Part shown: positions 7,779 to 16,490 of the stretch, one piece after another
Layout: every line of letters starts with the position of its first letter
How positions within the stretch are numbered: position 1 is the first letter of the stretch
Assembly: GCA_900318195.1 (NCBI GenBank)
Contig: ONJR01000175.1
Span: forward strand, 1 to 61,395
DNA: 61,395 nucleotides
Origin: an uncultured Planctomycetota bacterium
GTDB lineage: Bacteria; Planctomycetota; Planctomycetia; Pirellulales; Thermoguttaceae
Reading direction: 5' to 3'
Notes under the pieces: generated by a model
Told to the model about the DNA's origin: nothing
What the model saw: only the letters and a program-made list of their open reading frames with translations
The model's database searches: none
Translations under genes and position numbers: made by a program

Positions 7779-9440
7779 TTGGCAGGCAAAAAATTGGATA
7801 AACCCGAGAAAGTAGATACCGAGCAGGACATACCTGACGCGTCAATTAAAGAAGGCGAAGACGTCAATGGAGAATCGCCTTCCTCCAAGGTGATTTCGAC
7901 CTCTGATTCTCTTGACCGCCCATTGATTTTTCCCAAACCAAAGTTTTACGAACGTCCTAACGGTGAGCGTGTATACTATAGCGAGGTGAAACGCGAGCCT
8001 GCGCCAATTGGCGACGATCCCAACCGTGAATTTAGCGTTTCCATATTCGAGGACGCCAACTTAGCTGAGCTCGAACCAGCGAGCGTTCCTTCAAATTTCA
8101 AAGCGCTCGCTGAGGAAGATTACCGCGCTATACAGCACGGCTACCGACGTGCTGCAGAAAAGGTCAAAGACTTTCCTATGGAGCCCGGAGTCTACCTCAT
8201 GAAGGACTCGCAAGGACGCGTAATCTACGTTGGTAAGGCCAAAAGATTACGTAATCGCGCCAGTAGTTATTTTCGTCGAGACGCAATCGACGATTATCGC
8301 GTTGGTCCGCTAGTCCGTGAAATCCGCGATATCGACTTTATCCTTGCCGAAAGCGAAGTCGACGCGTTGCTCATGGAAGCGCGACTCATTAAGGATCTCC
8401 AGCCGAAGTATAATCGCGAACTGAAGGACGACAAAACATTTCCATATATTCAAATCAGTATTCGCGAGGATTTCCCGCGCGTTGAAGCGACCCGTGCGCC
8501 CCGATCGTCGAGCGTGCGATTATACGGTCCGTTCCTAAACGGCGGCAGTCTACGCGGCGCGCTGGTTGCATTACAGAAGATCTTTAAATTTCGAACGTGT
8601 ACCTTGAATATCTCGGCAAACGATCGCGAACGGCGTTGGTCGCGACCATGTTTGCTGGCGTCTATTGGACAGTGTTCCGCGCCGTGTTGCGATCGAATTT
8701 CACAAGAGAATTACCGTAAAAACATCCATCGTCTCCAGGAGTTTCTCGGAGGTAATCGTCCAAGACTACTTGCCGAAATCAAAGAAGAGATGTTGCGCGC
8801 GTCTGAAGAAAAAAAGTATGAACTTGCCGCGCAATTACGCGATCAGCTCGTCGCACTTGAATCCCTTAAAAAGCATGGCAATATCGATCAAGACGTACAG
8901 CCTGAAGTCTTTCAGATCGATCCTCGCAAGGGCGTTGTTGGACTCCAAAAAGTTTTCAAGCTCCCCAGTCCTCCACGTGTAATCGAAGGAATCGATATAG
9001 CGCATTTAGGCGGTGAAGACACGGTTGCGTCCCTCGTCCACTTCGTCGACGGTCGCCCGTTTAAAAACGGTTATCGACGATACAAGATTAAGACGGTTGA
9101 CGGAATCGACGACTTTGCCTCGATCGCTGAGGCTGTCTCGCGACGCTTTGCGTTTAACGACCCCAATAACCCACCCCCTGATATTTTACTTATCGACGGC
9201 GGTAAGGGACAGCTCCATGCGGCGCTAGCAGCGCTAGAATATAGCGCGTGCCGTCCAGGTTTGACCATATCGCTCGCGAAGCGCAATGAAGAGATTTTCA
9301 CGCCCGATTCAGACGAGCCTCTGCAGTTGAGTCGTCGCTCATACGCGTTGCGTCTACTGCAATCAGTTCGTGACGAATCACACCGTTTTGCGCAACATTA
9401 CCATCATATGTTGCGTCGTAAGTCGACTTTTGGCGATTGA
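7779..9440 (+). CDS. uvrC: UvrC-type excinuclease subunit lacking the C-terminal HhH domain
   Basis: A 553-residue nucleotide-excision-repair endonuclease that cuts both sides of a lesion in the UvrABC pathway. From about residue 131 it has a GIY-YIG nuclease domain (GVYLMKDS, VIYVGKAK), then a cysteine-containing region, a UVR helix pair (KKYELAAQLRDQLVALESL) and the RNase H-like domain (EGIDIAHLGGEDTVAS, DILLIDGGKGQL). It ends right after HRFAQHYHHMLRRK, where usual UvrC proteins go on into a helix-hairpin-helix pair, so that domain is missing. About 130 acidic, low-complexity residues precede the nuclease domain. TTG at 7779 is the first possible start after an in-frame stop at 7764 and has AAGAG upstream; the start is less certain than the rest. 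Confidence 0.9.
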   Translation: MAGKKLDKPEKVDTEQDIPDASIKEGEDVNGESPSSKVISTSDSLDRPLIFPKPKFYERPNGERVYYSEVKREPAPIGDDPNREFSVSIFEDANLAELEPASVPSNFKALAEEDYRAIQHGYRRAAEKVKDFPMEPGVYLMKDSQGRVIYVGKAKRLRNRASSYFRRDAIDDYRVGPLVREIRDIDFILAESEVDALLMEARLIKDLQPKYNRELKDDKTFPYIQISIREDFPRVEATRAPRSSSVRLYGPFLNGGSLRGALVALQKIFKFRTCTLNISANDRERRWSRPCLLASIGQCSAPCCDRISQENYRKNIHRLQEFLGGNRPRLLAEIKEEMLRASEEKKYELAAQLRDQLVALESLKKHGNIDQDVQPEVFQIDPRKGVVGLQKVFKLPSPPRVIEGIDIAHLGGEDTVASLVHFVDGRPFKNGYRRYKIKTVDGIDDFASIAEAVSRRFAFNDPNNPPPDILLIDGGKGQLHAALAALEYSACRPGLTISLAKRNEEIFTPDSDEPLQLSRRSYALRLLQSVRDESHRFAQHYHHMLRRKSTFGD

Positions 9441-9460
9441 CGTAATCGAGCGCTTTCTAG

Positions 9461-9497
9461 AAAAACGCGCCATTCGTAGTAAAAGCGCCGTTTTTTT
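9461..9497 (+). terminator. Intrinsic terminator of uvrC
   Basis: An imperfect stem AACGCGC/GCGCCGTT is followed by seven T, 20 bases downstream of the uvrC stop. Confidence 0.6.
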
Positions 9498-9498
9498 C

Positions 9499-9526
9499 TT
9501 GAAAGTCCCCTGAACGTCGCTACAAT
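9499..9526 (+). promoter_or_regulatory. Sigma70-like promoter of the glycerophosphodiesterase gene
   Basis: TTGAAA (9499-9504), 16-base spacer, TACAAT (9521-9526), directly behind the uvrC terminator. The leader to the ATG at 9625 is about 90 bases. Confidence 0.65.
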
Positions 9527-9624
9527 CGAGTAATCGTTGGAGTGTTTGACGCTCTTGCGACAACTTTATGGACTGGATTATTGTCAGCGACTTGCTGACT
9601 TCCTTGAATAACTAAGGAGCTATC

Positions 9625-10461
9625 ATGAAAAATCTGACATTGGCACTATCGCTACTCGCGCTCGTACTTTCGAGCGTAGCTGTCGACGCGCAAGAGTCGT
9701 CGAAGTTCCCGCCCGTTCCCTCTGCGCCTTGCGTCGCGCACCGCGGTTTCTCCGCGATCGCTCCTGAAAACACGATCGCATCCGCGCTCAAGGCAATTGA
9801 AGTCGGAGCACAAGGGAGCGAATTCGATCTCTACACGACGACCGACGGCATTGTCTACTGCAATCACGACCGTAACCTCAAGCGTGTTACTGGAAAAGAT
9901 ATTGACGCTACGAAAGTCGACTTCCTGACTCTTTCCTCTCTCGATTTTGGCGCATTCAAAGGAGAAGAATTCAAGGGCGAACACGTCGCGACCTACGACG
10001 AAACGCTGAAAACTTTCAAGGGCACCCACACGCGACCTGTGGTCGAAGTCAAACAAGACGGATTCGAAGAAAAGGTTGTCGCGTACCTTCGCAAGTACGA
10101 TCTTATCGAAACGGCAATCGTAATCGATTTCAGCGAGGCGCGATTGACGAAGGTCCGCAAACTCGAACCTAACCTCTGCGGCGCGTGGCTTACTAGCAAG
10201 GGAAAGGACGAGACTCCGGAACAGTGTGCGAATCGCATTATTGAAACTCTTAAGAGAATCAACACAAACGTCGTTGACGTCGAATATCACGCGATTACAC
10301 CCGAATTCCTCAAGATCCTCAACGACGCAGGTATAACGGTCATGTGCTGGACGGTCGACGATCCGAAGGAAATCGAGAAGTTGGTCAAGTGGGGCGTTCC
10401 TAGCATTACGACGAACCGTCCCGACCTCGTTCTTGAAGCCCAGAAAAAAGCTGGTAAATAA
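9625..10461 (+). CDS. Secreted glycerophosphodiester phosphodiesterase
   Basis: A 278-residue GDPD-family TIM-barrel enzyme that hydrolyses glycerophosphodiesters to glycerol 3-phosphate and an alcohol. A Sec signal peptide (MKNLTLALSLLALVLSSVAVDAQ) directs it out of the cytoplasm. The catalytic set is clear: AHRGFSAIAPENT holds the histidine-arginine and the metal-binding glutamate, GSEFDLYTTTDG the second acidic pair, and YCNHDRNLKR the second histidine. Late strands (VMCWTVDDPKEIEKLVKWGVPSITTNRP) are standard. AAGGAGC lies just before the ATG. It likely salvages phosphate or glycerol from phospholipid debris. It is alone between a promoter and a hairpin at 10501-10540. Confidence 0.93.
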   Translation: MKNLTLALSLLALVLSSVAVDAQESSKFPPVPSAPCVAHRGFSAIAPENTIASALKAIEVGAQGSEFDLYTTTDGIVYCNHDRNLKRVTGKDIDATKVDFLTLSSLDFGAFKGEEFKGEHVATYDETLKTFKGTHTRPVVEVKQDGFEEKVVAYLRKYDLIETAIVIDFSEARLTKVRKLEPNLCGAWLTSKGKDETPEQCANRIIETLKRINTNVVDVEYHAITPEFLKILNDAGITVMCWTVDDPKEIEKLVKWGVPSITTNRPDLVLEAQKKAGK

Positions 10462-10500
10462 CAAGTGAATCGAATAGCGTTCGTCTCACGCAGTTGACCG

Positions 10501-10540
10501 ACGAGCTCGACGCGTACGCCTAGTGTAACGTCGAGCTCGT
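10501..10540. repeat. 11-bp inverted repeat after the glycerophosphodiesterase gene
   Basis: ACGAGCTCGAC (10501-10511) and its exact complement (10530-10540) enclose an 18-base loop. There is no T-run, but the place between two same-strand genes suits a weak terminator or a processing hairpin. Confidence 0.5.
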
Positions 10541-10585
10541 TGCGACTCGCTGGTCGTTTGAAGATATGGGAAATGTGCGGATTCA

Positions 10586-11359
10586 ATGAACGAACTCGGA
10601 CGTATATGGAAGTCGCGCGTCATAGACTCGTCGCCTCGCGTAAATTTGAACGAATTGAAAGAGGTTGAATGTTTTCATCGCCGCGTTCTCTATGAAGACA
10701 ATCATCTTCTTGTCGTTGACAAGCCGGTAGGAATTGCAACTCAGGGAGCGCAACGAGGGGTTGAATCGCTTTTCACGCTAGCGCAACGTTACGTGAAAAT
10801 CAAGTATAATAAGCCCGGCGAAGTTTATCTTGGCGTAGTCAGTCGTCTTGATCTTCCGGTCTCCGGCGTGGTCGTGTTTGCGCGAACGTCAAAAGCGGCC
10901 GAAAGACTCAACCAGCAAATTCGAGCGCGAACAATTCAAAAAACCTATCGCGCGTTGCTCGAGGGAATTGGTTTACCTGAGTGCGCTGAGTTCACCGACG
11001 TTGTGGCGAAAGATCTCTCGACCGGAGAGGTTCGCATTGTGCCGCACAAGGCGACAAGTCCGATCGCAAAGTTTTGTGAACACCAGGAAGCCCGACTTGA
11101 ATATCGCACGCTTGAACGGTACGAACATTCGACATTAGTTGAAGTGCGCTTACATACAGGTCGTAAGCACCAGATTCGTTTGCAATTCTCTAGTCGCGGC
11201 TTTCCCATAGTAGGAGACGGAAAGTACGGCGCTCGTTCGCTCGATCGTCAGGGAATTTGCCTTCACTCGTATCAACTAATCATATCCCACCCCACGTTAA
11301 AAGATTTAATGGTCTTCGTCTCAGAGCCGCCCAGTTACTGGCGACGCCTGACACGATAA
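10586..11359 (+). CDS. RluA family RNA pseudouridine synthase
   Basis: A 257-residue pseudouridine synthase of the RluA/RsuA superfamily that isomerises uridine in rRNA or tRNA. The catalytic aspartate is in SRLDLPVSGVVVFARTS, the family's RLD motif. VVDKPVGIATQG and the C-terminal LHTGRKHQIRLQFSSRGFPIVGDGKYG are also characteristic. No S4 RNA-binding domain is present at the N-terminus, so it is of the short RluA/TruC type. The target uridine cannot be told. The Shine-Dalgarno element is weak (ATGGGA), which leaves the exact start slightly uncertain. Confidence 0.9.
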   Translation: MNELGRIWKSRVIDSSPRVNLNELKEVECFHRRVLYEDNHLLVVDKPVGIATQGAQRGVESLFTLAQRYVKIKYNKPGEVYLGVVSRLDLPVSGVVVFARTSKAAERLNQQIRARTIQKTYRALLEGIGLPECAEFTDVVAKDLSTGEVRIVPHKATSPIAKFCEHQEARLEYRTLERYEHSTLVEVRLHTGRKHQIRLQFSSRGFPIVGDGKYGARSLDRQGICLHSYQLIISHPTLKDLMVFVSEPPSYWRRLTR

Positions 11360-11475
11360 TGAATCCCCTACGAAGCGCGCGTGATCTCGCCCAATCTTAA
11401 CGCAATCTTCGTGCATGACGCGGCTCACGAAGTCGCGAACACAAGTTTCCTAAGACACAACGAATAGGATTAGAG

Positions 11476-13368
11476 ATGCCGTTACCGCCTATTTTCGAAC
11501 GCGCCAAACGTAGTCGTTTAATCGACGAACAAGATTTAGAAACAGTGGCTCAGAAGACATGCGCCAAATTGGGCGGGTACGTAGCCGCAAGCGAAGAAGA
11601 AACGCGGATTCACATGAAGTCGGAGCTCGTTCGCTCTTTACTCTCCGACGGCTCGGACGACGCGCAATCAAATTTATCTCAATCGCCGGAAGTCGACTCG
11701 TCCCGATCGAATTCCAGCTCGAATTCTCATTCGAATAGCGCGGCGTACTCGTACTCTGACACAACAGGCTACTACACGTACTCTTCGTCTCGGATCGACC
11801 TTGAAATCGACTTATTGGACGATCAAGTTAAAAATGAATTTGAGCGTATTTTGCTCAAGAAACTGGTTAAAAAACGCCTTGTCAACAGTTGGCAAGCTAT
11901 GAAACTTCGCGACGGGCATACGTCGTTCTTTCTTGGCGCGCCGCCGCAACGTTATCGTATCGTCGACCAGCTCGGCAAGGGCGGTTACGGGGCAGTGTAC
12001 CACGCGCGCGAAGAACAGTTTTCTTCTAATAAGCGTAGCAAGGTACGCAACGACGTCGCCATTAAGGTTCTACAGAACAAGAGTAAACCTGAAGCGCGCG
12101 AACTCTTCATGCGCGAGTATGAAATTGCAAGGCTCTTTAAAGAGCCCAATATTGTAGAATTTCGCGGCTTCTCGAATGAGCAAGGCAACGACTTCTACGT
12201 TCTTGAGTATGTGGACGGCGGCGACGCGAATAGACTTCTTAAGAAATACGGTAAGCTACACTACAAAATAGCTTGCTATATAATATCTGAAACAGCCAAA
12301 GCGCTTAGCTACCTTCACCGTAACGGCGTAATTCATCGCGACGTTAAGCCCGGCAATATCCTACTCATGAAGACAGGGGAGATTCGATTGACCGATTTCG
12401 GCTTCGTCTCCGCTATTAAAAATCCTAATAGTCTTGGCTCTTACACTGAATTTGGTCAGAAGTTAGAAGAGTGGGAAGACCGAATCGCAGAAGTTGCCGA
12501 TCGTAGACGCAAGATACTGGGAACAAAGGGGTTTATTGCACCCGAGCAAATGAAGAACCCTGAATTCCCGAATCCGCTTTGGGATATATACTCGCTAGGT
12601 TGCACCTTCTATACTTTGCTTACAGGTTCAATAGCTCCCGAACCACCAAGTTCTGCCGAAGAAGAGCGCCTGGAACAAATGCAAGACGATCCTCTTGCGA
12701 CTCTTACCGGCACTTACCGTGCGCTCTCCTATGAATTGCCAGAAGCTCCGCCAGAGTTAGCTAATCTCGTAATGAGAATGCTAGCGCGCAAACCTAATAA
12801 ACGCGTTCAAACAGCGCGACAGGTAGTCAACGAACTGAAACGTTGGATTGCGCCGGATCAGCGCGCGCTCTTTAGTAAGATCAAACTTGCAGAAACCTCT
12901 GATCATGAAAACGTGTGGAGCGAAGAAAATATTCGTCGTTGTTTTAATATCTCACAAGCGGCGGCGCTAACGCTCAACTCGCCCGACGCCGGTATTCTAA
13001 CGCAACAGAATCATTATGCGAACTCCACAAGTGTGTCCTCGATCTTCTATCAAGAGGCGCTCGCAGGGTTAAGCAACGATCCGACGCCGCAATACCCTAA
13101 TGTCGACGAGAATCTTGAGGAAGCAATTCCACAGGCGATCTCCCAATCCTCTTCGTCTTCCGCGTCCAAAAGACCTTCAGTCATACCTCCTCCGGTAATC
13201 AAGTCGTCTCCCTCTCGCCCGCGTCGCAACCGCGGTGGTCAAAATATTCGCGAGTTAACGGAATCGATCGAGGAAACGCGCCGACTTAACAAACTCCTCC
13301 TTTCATTTGTCGTACCGCCTCTCGCCCTTATCACTTTGGCGCTAGCAATCGTAGCGCTGGTTAAATAG
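11476..13368 (+). CDS. Membrane-anchored Ser/Thr protein kinase
   Basis: A 630-residue eukaryotic-type (Hanks) kinase. Residues 1-150 hold a serine-rich low-complexity stretch and the planctomycete pre-kinase pattern (LVNSWQAMKL...FFLG). The kinase domain follows with the glycine loop LGKGGYGAVY (166-175), VAIK lysine 197, HRDVKPGN (D289, N294) and DFG aspartate 307, so all catalytic residues are intact. A proline/serine linker leads to one membrane helix at about 607-629 with almost no residues after it, so the kinase is cytoplasmic and tail-anchored with no extracytoplasmic sensor. The signal must come through the N-terminal part or partner proteins. It is followed by rnc after 46 bases. 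Its substrate is unknown. Confidence 0.93.
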   Translation: MPLPPIFERAKRSRLIDEQDLETVAQKTCAKLGGYVAASEEETRIHMKSELVRSLLSDGSDDAQSNLSQSPEVDSSRSNSSSNSHSNSAAYSYSDTTGYYTYSSSRIDLEIDLLDDQVKNEFERILLKKLVKKRLVNSWQAMKLRDGHTSFFLGAPPQRYRIVDQLGKGGYGAVYHAREEQFSSNKRSKVRNDVAIKVLQNKSKPEARELFMREYEIARLFKEPNIVEFRGFSNEQGNDFYVLEYVDGGDANRLLKKYGKLHYKIACYIISETAKALSYLHRNGVIHRDVKPGNILLMKTGEIRLTDFGFVSAIKNPNSLGSYTEFGQKLEEWEDRIAEVADRRRKILGTKGFIAPEQMKNPEFPNPLWDIYSLGCTFYTLLTGSIAPEPPSSAEEERLEQMQDDPLATLTGTYRALSYELPEAPPELANLVMRMLARKPNKRVQTARQVVNELKRWIAPDQRALFSKIKLAETSDHENVWSEENIRRCFNISQAAALTLNSPDAGILTQQNHYANSTSVSSIFYQEALAGLSNDPTPQYPNVDENLEEAIPQAISQSSSSSASKRPSVIPPPVIKSSPSRPRRNRGGQNIRELTESIEETRRLNKLLLSFVVPPLALITLALAIVALVK

Positions 13369-13414
13369 CGACCTTTGGTTCGGAATATGCAAGGAATAAC
13401 ATACAAGGTTGGAA

Positions 13415-14170
13415 ATGAATTGGATTGAACAAAGGGTATTCGATTGTGAGGAAGCGCTAGGCTATCGTTTCAAAGACAAGACCTTGTTGAAGCAGGCGCT
13501 CACCCACTCTTCCTGCGCGAATACACGACTTGAATCAAACGAACGGCTTGAATTCCTAGGGGACGCTACGTTAGGTCTAGTCATATCCAATCTTCTTTTT
13601 CATCGTTTTCCGCATTATGCCGAGGGCGAACTCTCGCAACTCAAAAGCGCTATTGTTAGTCGCAAGACGTGTTTCAACGTAGGACAGAAACTCGGTCTTG
13701 ACAAATGCCTCTTTCGAGGGAAAGGTCTGGAAGGCGCTCCGGATTCGCTCGTGTCCAATGCAATGGAGTCAGTCATCGGCGCAATTTTTCTCGACGGAGG
13801 TTATGAAGAAGCGCGATTATTCGTCGAAGAACGATTTAGCCAAGAGATCGAACGTAGATTTTCGGAAGAAGACGTTAAAATCGTCGCGTGCGCCAGCAGT
13901 GAAAGAGAGGAGAAACTTGAGGAAGCGTGCAACAACTTTAAATCGCTACTCCAAACGTACACTCAACGCGCCGTCGCCGGACTAATACCGACGTATGAGC
14001 TACTTGAAGAGACGGGACCTTCGCACAAGCGTTCTTTTAAAGTAGCGGTAAGGATTGGCGAACGCATTTACGAACCGGCTTGGGGAAAGAGTAAAAAAGA
14101 CGCTGAGCAACGAGCTGCCCACAACGCGCTTCGACAGATTCGTGGAGAAACTGCTCAAGGCGCAAATTAA
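13415..14170 (+). CDS. rnc: Ribonuclease III
   Basis: A 251-residue double-strand-specific endoribonuclease that processes rRNA precursors and other duplex RNA. The signature ERLEFLGDATLGLVIS and the second acidic site in SNAMESVIGAIFLDGG give the four metal-binding acids. A double-stranded-RNA-binding domain fills the C-terminus (FKSLLQTYTQ...KSKKDAEQRAAHNALRQI). ATG at 13415 is preferred over a TTG two codons upstream because AAGG sits at 13405-13408. A short insert rich in E, K and C lies between the two domains. It follows the kinase gene by 46 bases and may be cotranscribed. Confidence 0.95.
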   Translation: MNWIEQRVFDCEEALGYRFKDKTLLKQALTHSSCANTRLESNERLEFLGDATLGLVISNLLFHRFPHYAEGELSQLKSAIVSRKTCFNVGQKLGLDKCLFRGKGLEGAPDSLVSNAMESVIGAIFLDGGYEEARLFVEERFSQEIERRFSEEDVKIVACASSEREEKLEEACNNFKSLLQTYTQRAVAGLIPTYELLEETGPSHKRSFKVAVRIGERIYEPAWGKSKKDAEQRAAHNALRQIRGETAQGAN

Positions 14171-14357
14171 GGACGTTGAAGTCGAAGCCTCTTTCGTTAG
14201 CGCGACGCTAGTTATAATTGAAACCGATCGTCTTTTTTTCGACGTCGCGACGCCTCTTACTAAGAATGGATCTTTCCTAATGCGAGTCCTTTTAACGATT
14301 TTCTGTCTGAGGGAAAAATGTTTTTCTTGCCAACTATGAATGGCAACTTAATTGTTG

Positions 14358-14363
14358 TATAAT
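14358..14363 (+). promoter_or_regulatory. Possible -10 element before the secreted hydrolase cluster
   Basis: A consensus TATAAT sits 66 bases before the ATG at 14429, preceded by TTG but without a good -35 box. A small TTGCCA/TGGCAA hairpin lies at 14327-14346. It is the best promoter candidate for the 14.4-24.6 kb cluster. Confidence 0.4.
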
Positions 14364-14428
14364 ATAGTCGTCTGGTGACGCGCTTTGTTTAGCGACGAAA
14401 CACACTGCGGTTAATATGCGAGGTTTAT

Positions 14429-16375
14429 ATGTTCCCTTTTCAATCAGCCCTTTTTAAATTGCGCGTTCTTGCGAACGCGTTGCTTTATGTGGCGATCTTC
14501 GTGGGTCTCACACCGTTGCTATGCGCTCAAGACACGGCAAGAACACGGGTAAGACCGACGCGCGCCGAATCCTTTTTCGGCGTTCACTTTGATTTTCACG
14601 CCGGCGTCAACAATCAGAACATTGGCGCCCAAACGACGCCTGAAATGGTTCAGACCATTATAGACACGCTCAAACCCGATTTCATACAAATCGATTGTAA
14701 GGGGCACCCTGGTTGGACAAGCTACAAAACTCAAGTTGGCAATATGGCGCCGGGCGTTGTTGCAGACTCGCTTAAAGTCTGGCGCGAGGTAACAGCTCGA
14801 AATGGCGTCGCGTTATACCTGCATTACTCAGGAGTCTGGGATTCTGCTGCGGTTGAAAAGCATCCCGAGTGGGCGGCTCTCGATAAAAACGGCAATCGTT
14901 CGCATGAAAAGACGTCGGTCTTTCGAGGATATCGAACCGGACTGTTGGTTCCACAACTTCTTGAGATCGCTAACGAATACGAGGTCGACGGCGTTTGGGT
15001 AGACGGAGAATGTTGGGCGACCCAAATCGACTATTCAGAAGAAGCCCAAAATGCTTTTAAAGAAGCAACGCGTCTTACCACGGTTCCCCATGCGCCAAAT
15101 GAAGACGGCTGGCTCGAATGGTGCGACTTCCATCGCGAGGCGTTTCGACGCTATTTAAGAGCGTACGTCGCCGACGTACACGCCAACGCGCCCAACTTCC
15201 AAATCGCAAGTAACTGGGCGTTCACCGACCATATGCCCGAGCCTGTTTCTGCCGAGGTCGATTTTATATCAGGCGACTACTCGCCGAATAATTCAGTAAA
15301 CGCCGCGCGATATTCCGCACGACTTATGGCGAACCAGGGTTTCCCCTGGGATCTTATGGCTTGGAGTTTTGGCGGTCAGAGCGGCGCGTGGGCGCAGAAA
15401 ACTGGCGTCCAACTATGCCGAGAAGCTGCGTGCGTGTTAGCGATGGGAGGTTCCTTTCAAGGTTATATTACGCAGGAACCGGACGGAAGCGTTAATCTCG
15501 AGAAATTACCTGGAATGACCGAGGCGTCAACCTTCTGTCGCGCGCGTCAGCAATGGTGCAAAGGTTCCGACGGCATTCCCCAAATAGCGTTGTTCTGCCC
15601 AGCTGCGACGCACTACAAGTTAGTTTCAAGTGGCGGCGAATCGCTCTTTCCAATGATAACATGGCAACGTCCAATTTTATACCGTCTCTTAGAGCAGAAT
15701 TATTCCGTTGATATTCTTACCGACAAGGCGTTGAGCGAACGCGCCGATGAATTTCCCGTAATCGTTTTTTATCGCAGCGGCGACTGGTCGCCTACGCTTA
15801 CGGCAAAGATCCGTGAATATCTGCGCAACGGAGGCGCCGTTGTCGCGCTTGGCGCTGAGTCGCAACAAGCGCTGTCTTCCACCCTAGCCGGCGTGCAACC
15901 AGTCGAGACCCAACAGGGCGATTCAGATTTCAAGTTTGACGTCTATCGTGTGGGACGTGGAACATGTCTTCTCCTCGCAACGCCCGAGGACGCCGAAGCG
16001 CTTGCAGATTTCAATAACGCGCAAGGTCAAGAATTTGAGCAGTCGCTCCGGGAAATGATCCACCGTGTATTGCCGCGCCCCATCGTACAAATCAAAGATA
16101 CTAGACCTCTTGACGTCTCTGTGCGTAGAACAGCGAACGGCGAGCTTGCCGCGCACTTCGTCAATGTTTCAGGTAATCATGAGACAGCTGGTATCATAGA
16201 GTCTATTGAACCCGTTGAAAACGTCGACGTAACCCTAGCGTTGGAAACGCGCCCAACCTCGCTGCGTCTGGAACCTTCTGGGCTTGATCTTGATTTCACT
16301 TGGAACGACTCAAACAAAACTGCGTCAACTACCATTCCGAAGATACCGATTTATGAAATCCTCGTTGTTAAATAA
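14429..16375 (+). CDS. Secreted glycoside hydrolase, GHL6/GH29-like TIM barrel
   Basis: A 648-residue exported protein with a signal segment at residues 10-33 ending in LLCAQD. The N-terminal half is a TIM barrel resembling the alpha-L-fucosidase-related hypothetical glycosyl hydrolase group (GHL6): FGVHFDFHAG, IQIDCKGHPGW, LYLHYSGVWD and EYEVDGVWVDGECW, where D187 and D192 occupy the place of the GH29 nucleophile strand. The middle contains a flavodoxin-like beta-galactosidase-trimerisation-type domain (VIVFYRSGDWSPTLTAKIREYLRNGGAVVALG). The C-terminus is beta-rich. It probably cleaves a deoxy- or acidic-sugar glycoside, but substrate and even activity are inferred. It starts a run of six exported genes. 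GAGG precedes the ATG. Confidence 0.75.
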   Translation: MFPFQSALFKLRVLANALLYVAIFVGLTPLLCAQDTARTRVRPTRAESFFGVHFDFHAGVNNQNIGAQTTPEMVQTIIDTLKPDFIQIDCKGHPGWTSYKTQVGNMAPGVVADSLKVWREVTARNGVALYLHYSGVWDSAAVEKHPEWAALDKNGNRSHEKTSVFRGYRTGLLVPQLLEIANEYEVDGVWVDGECWATQIDYSEEAQNAFKEATRLTTVPHAPNEDGWLEWCDFHREAFRRYLRAYVADVHANAPNFQIASNWAFTDHMPEPVSAEVDFISGDYSPNNSVNAARYSARLMANQGFPWDLMAWSFGGQSGAWAQKTGVQLCREAACVLAMGGSFQGYITQEPDGSVNLEKLPGMTEASTFCRARQQWCKGSDGIPQIALFCPAATHYKLVSSGGESLFPMITWQRPILYRLLEQNYSVDILTDKALSERADEFPVIVFYRSGDWSPTLTAKIREYLRNGGAVVALGAESQQALSSTLAGVQPVETQQGDSDFKFDVYRVGRGTCLLLATPEDAEALADFNNAQGQEFEQSLREMIHRVLPRPIVQIKDTRPLDVSVRRTANGELAAHFVNVSGNHETAGIIESIEPVENVDVTLALETRPTSLRLEPSGLDLDFTWNDSNKTASTTIPKIPIYEILVVK

Positions 16376-16490
16376 GATTATGTCAAACTGTTTGTTGGGA
16401 ACGCCAACGTAATAAAGTAAATACGTTTTATATGACACGTTTTCGAACGTTTCTTTCTTAGGAGTTCCTAACATATAAAGGATAATACTA

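Noticed and set aside
9652..10464. A 270-residue open frame antisense to the glycerophosphodiesterase gene
   Set aside because: It mirrors the codon pattern of a clearly real gene, has no family features and no ribosome site; the real gene has signal peptide and catalytic motifs.
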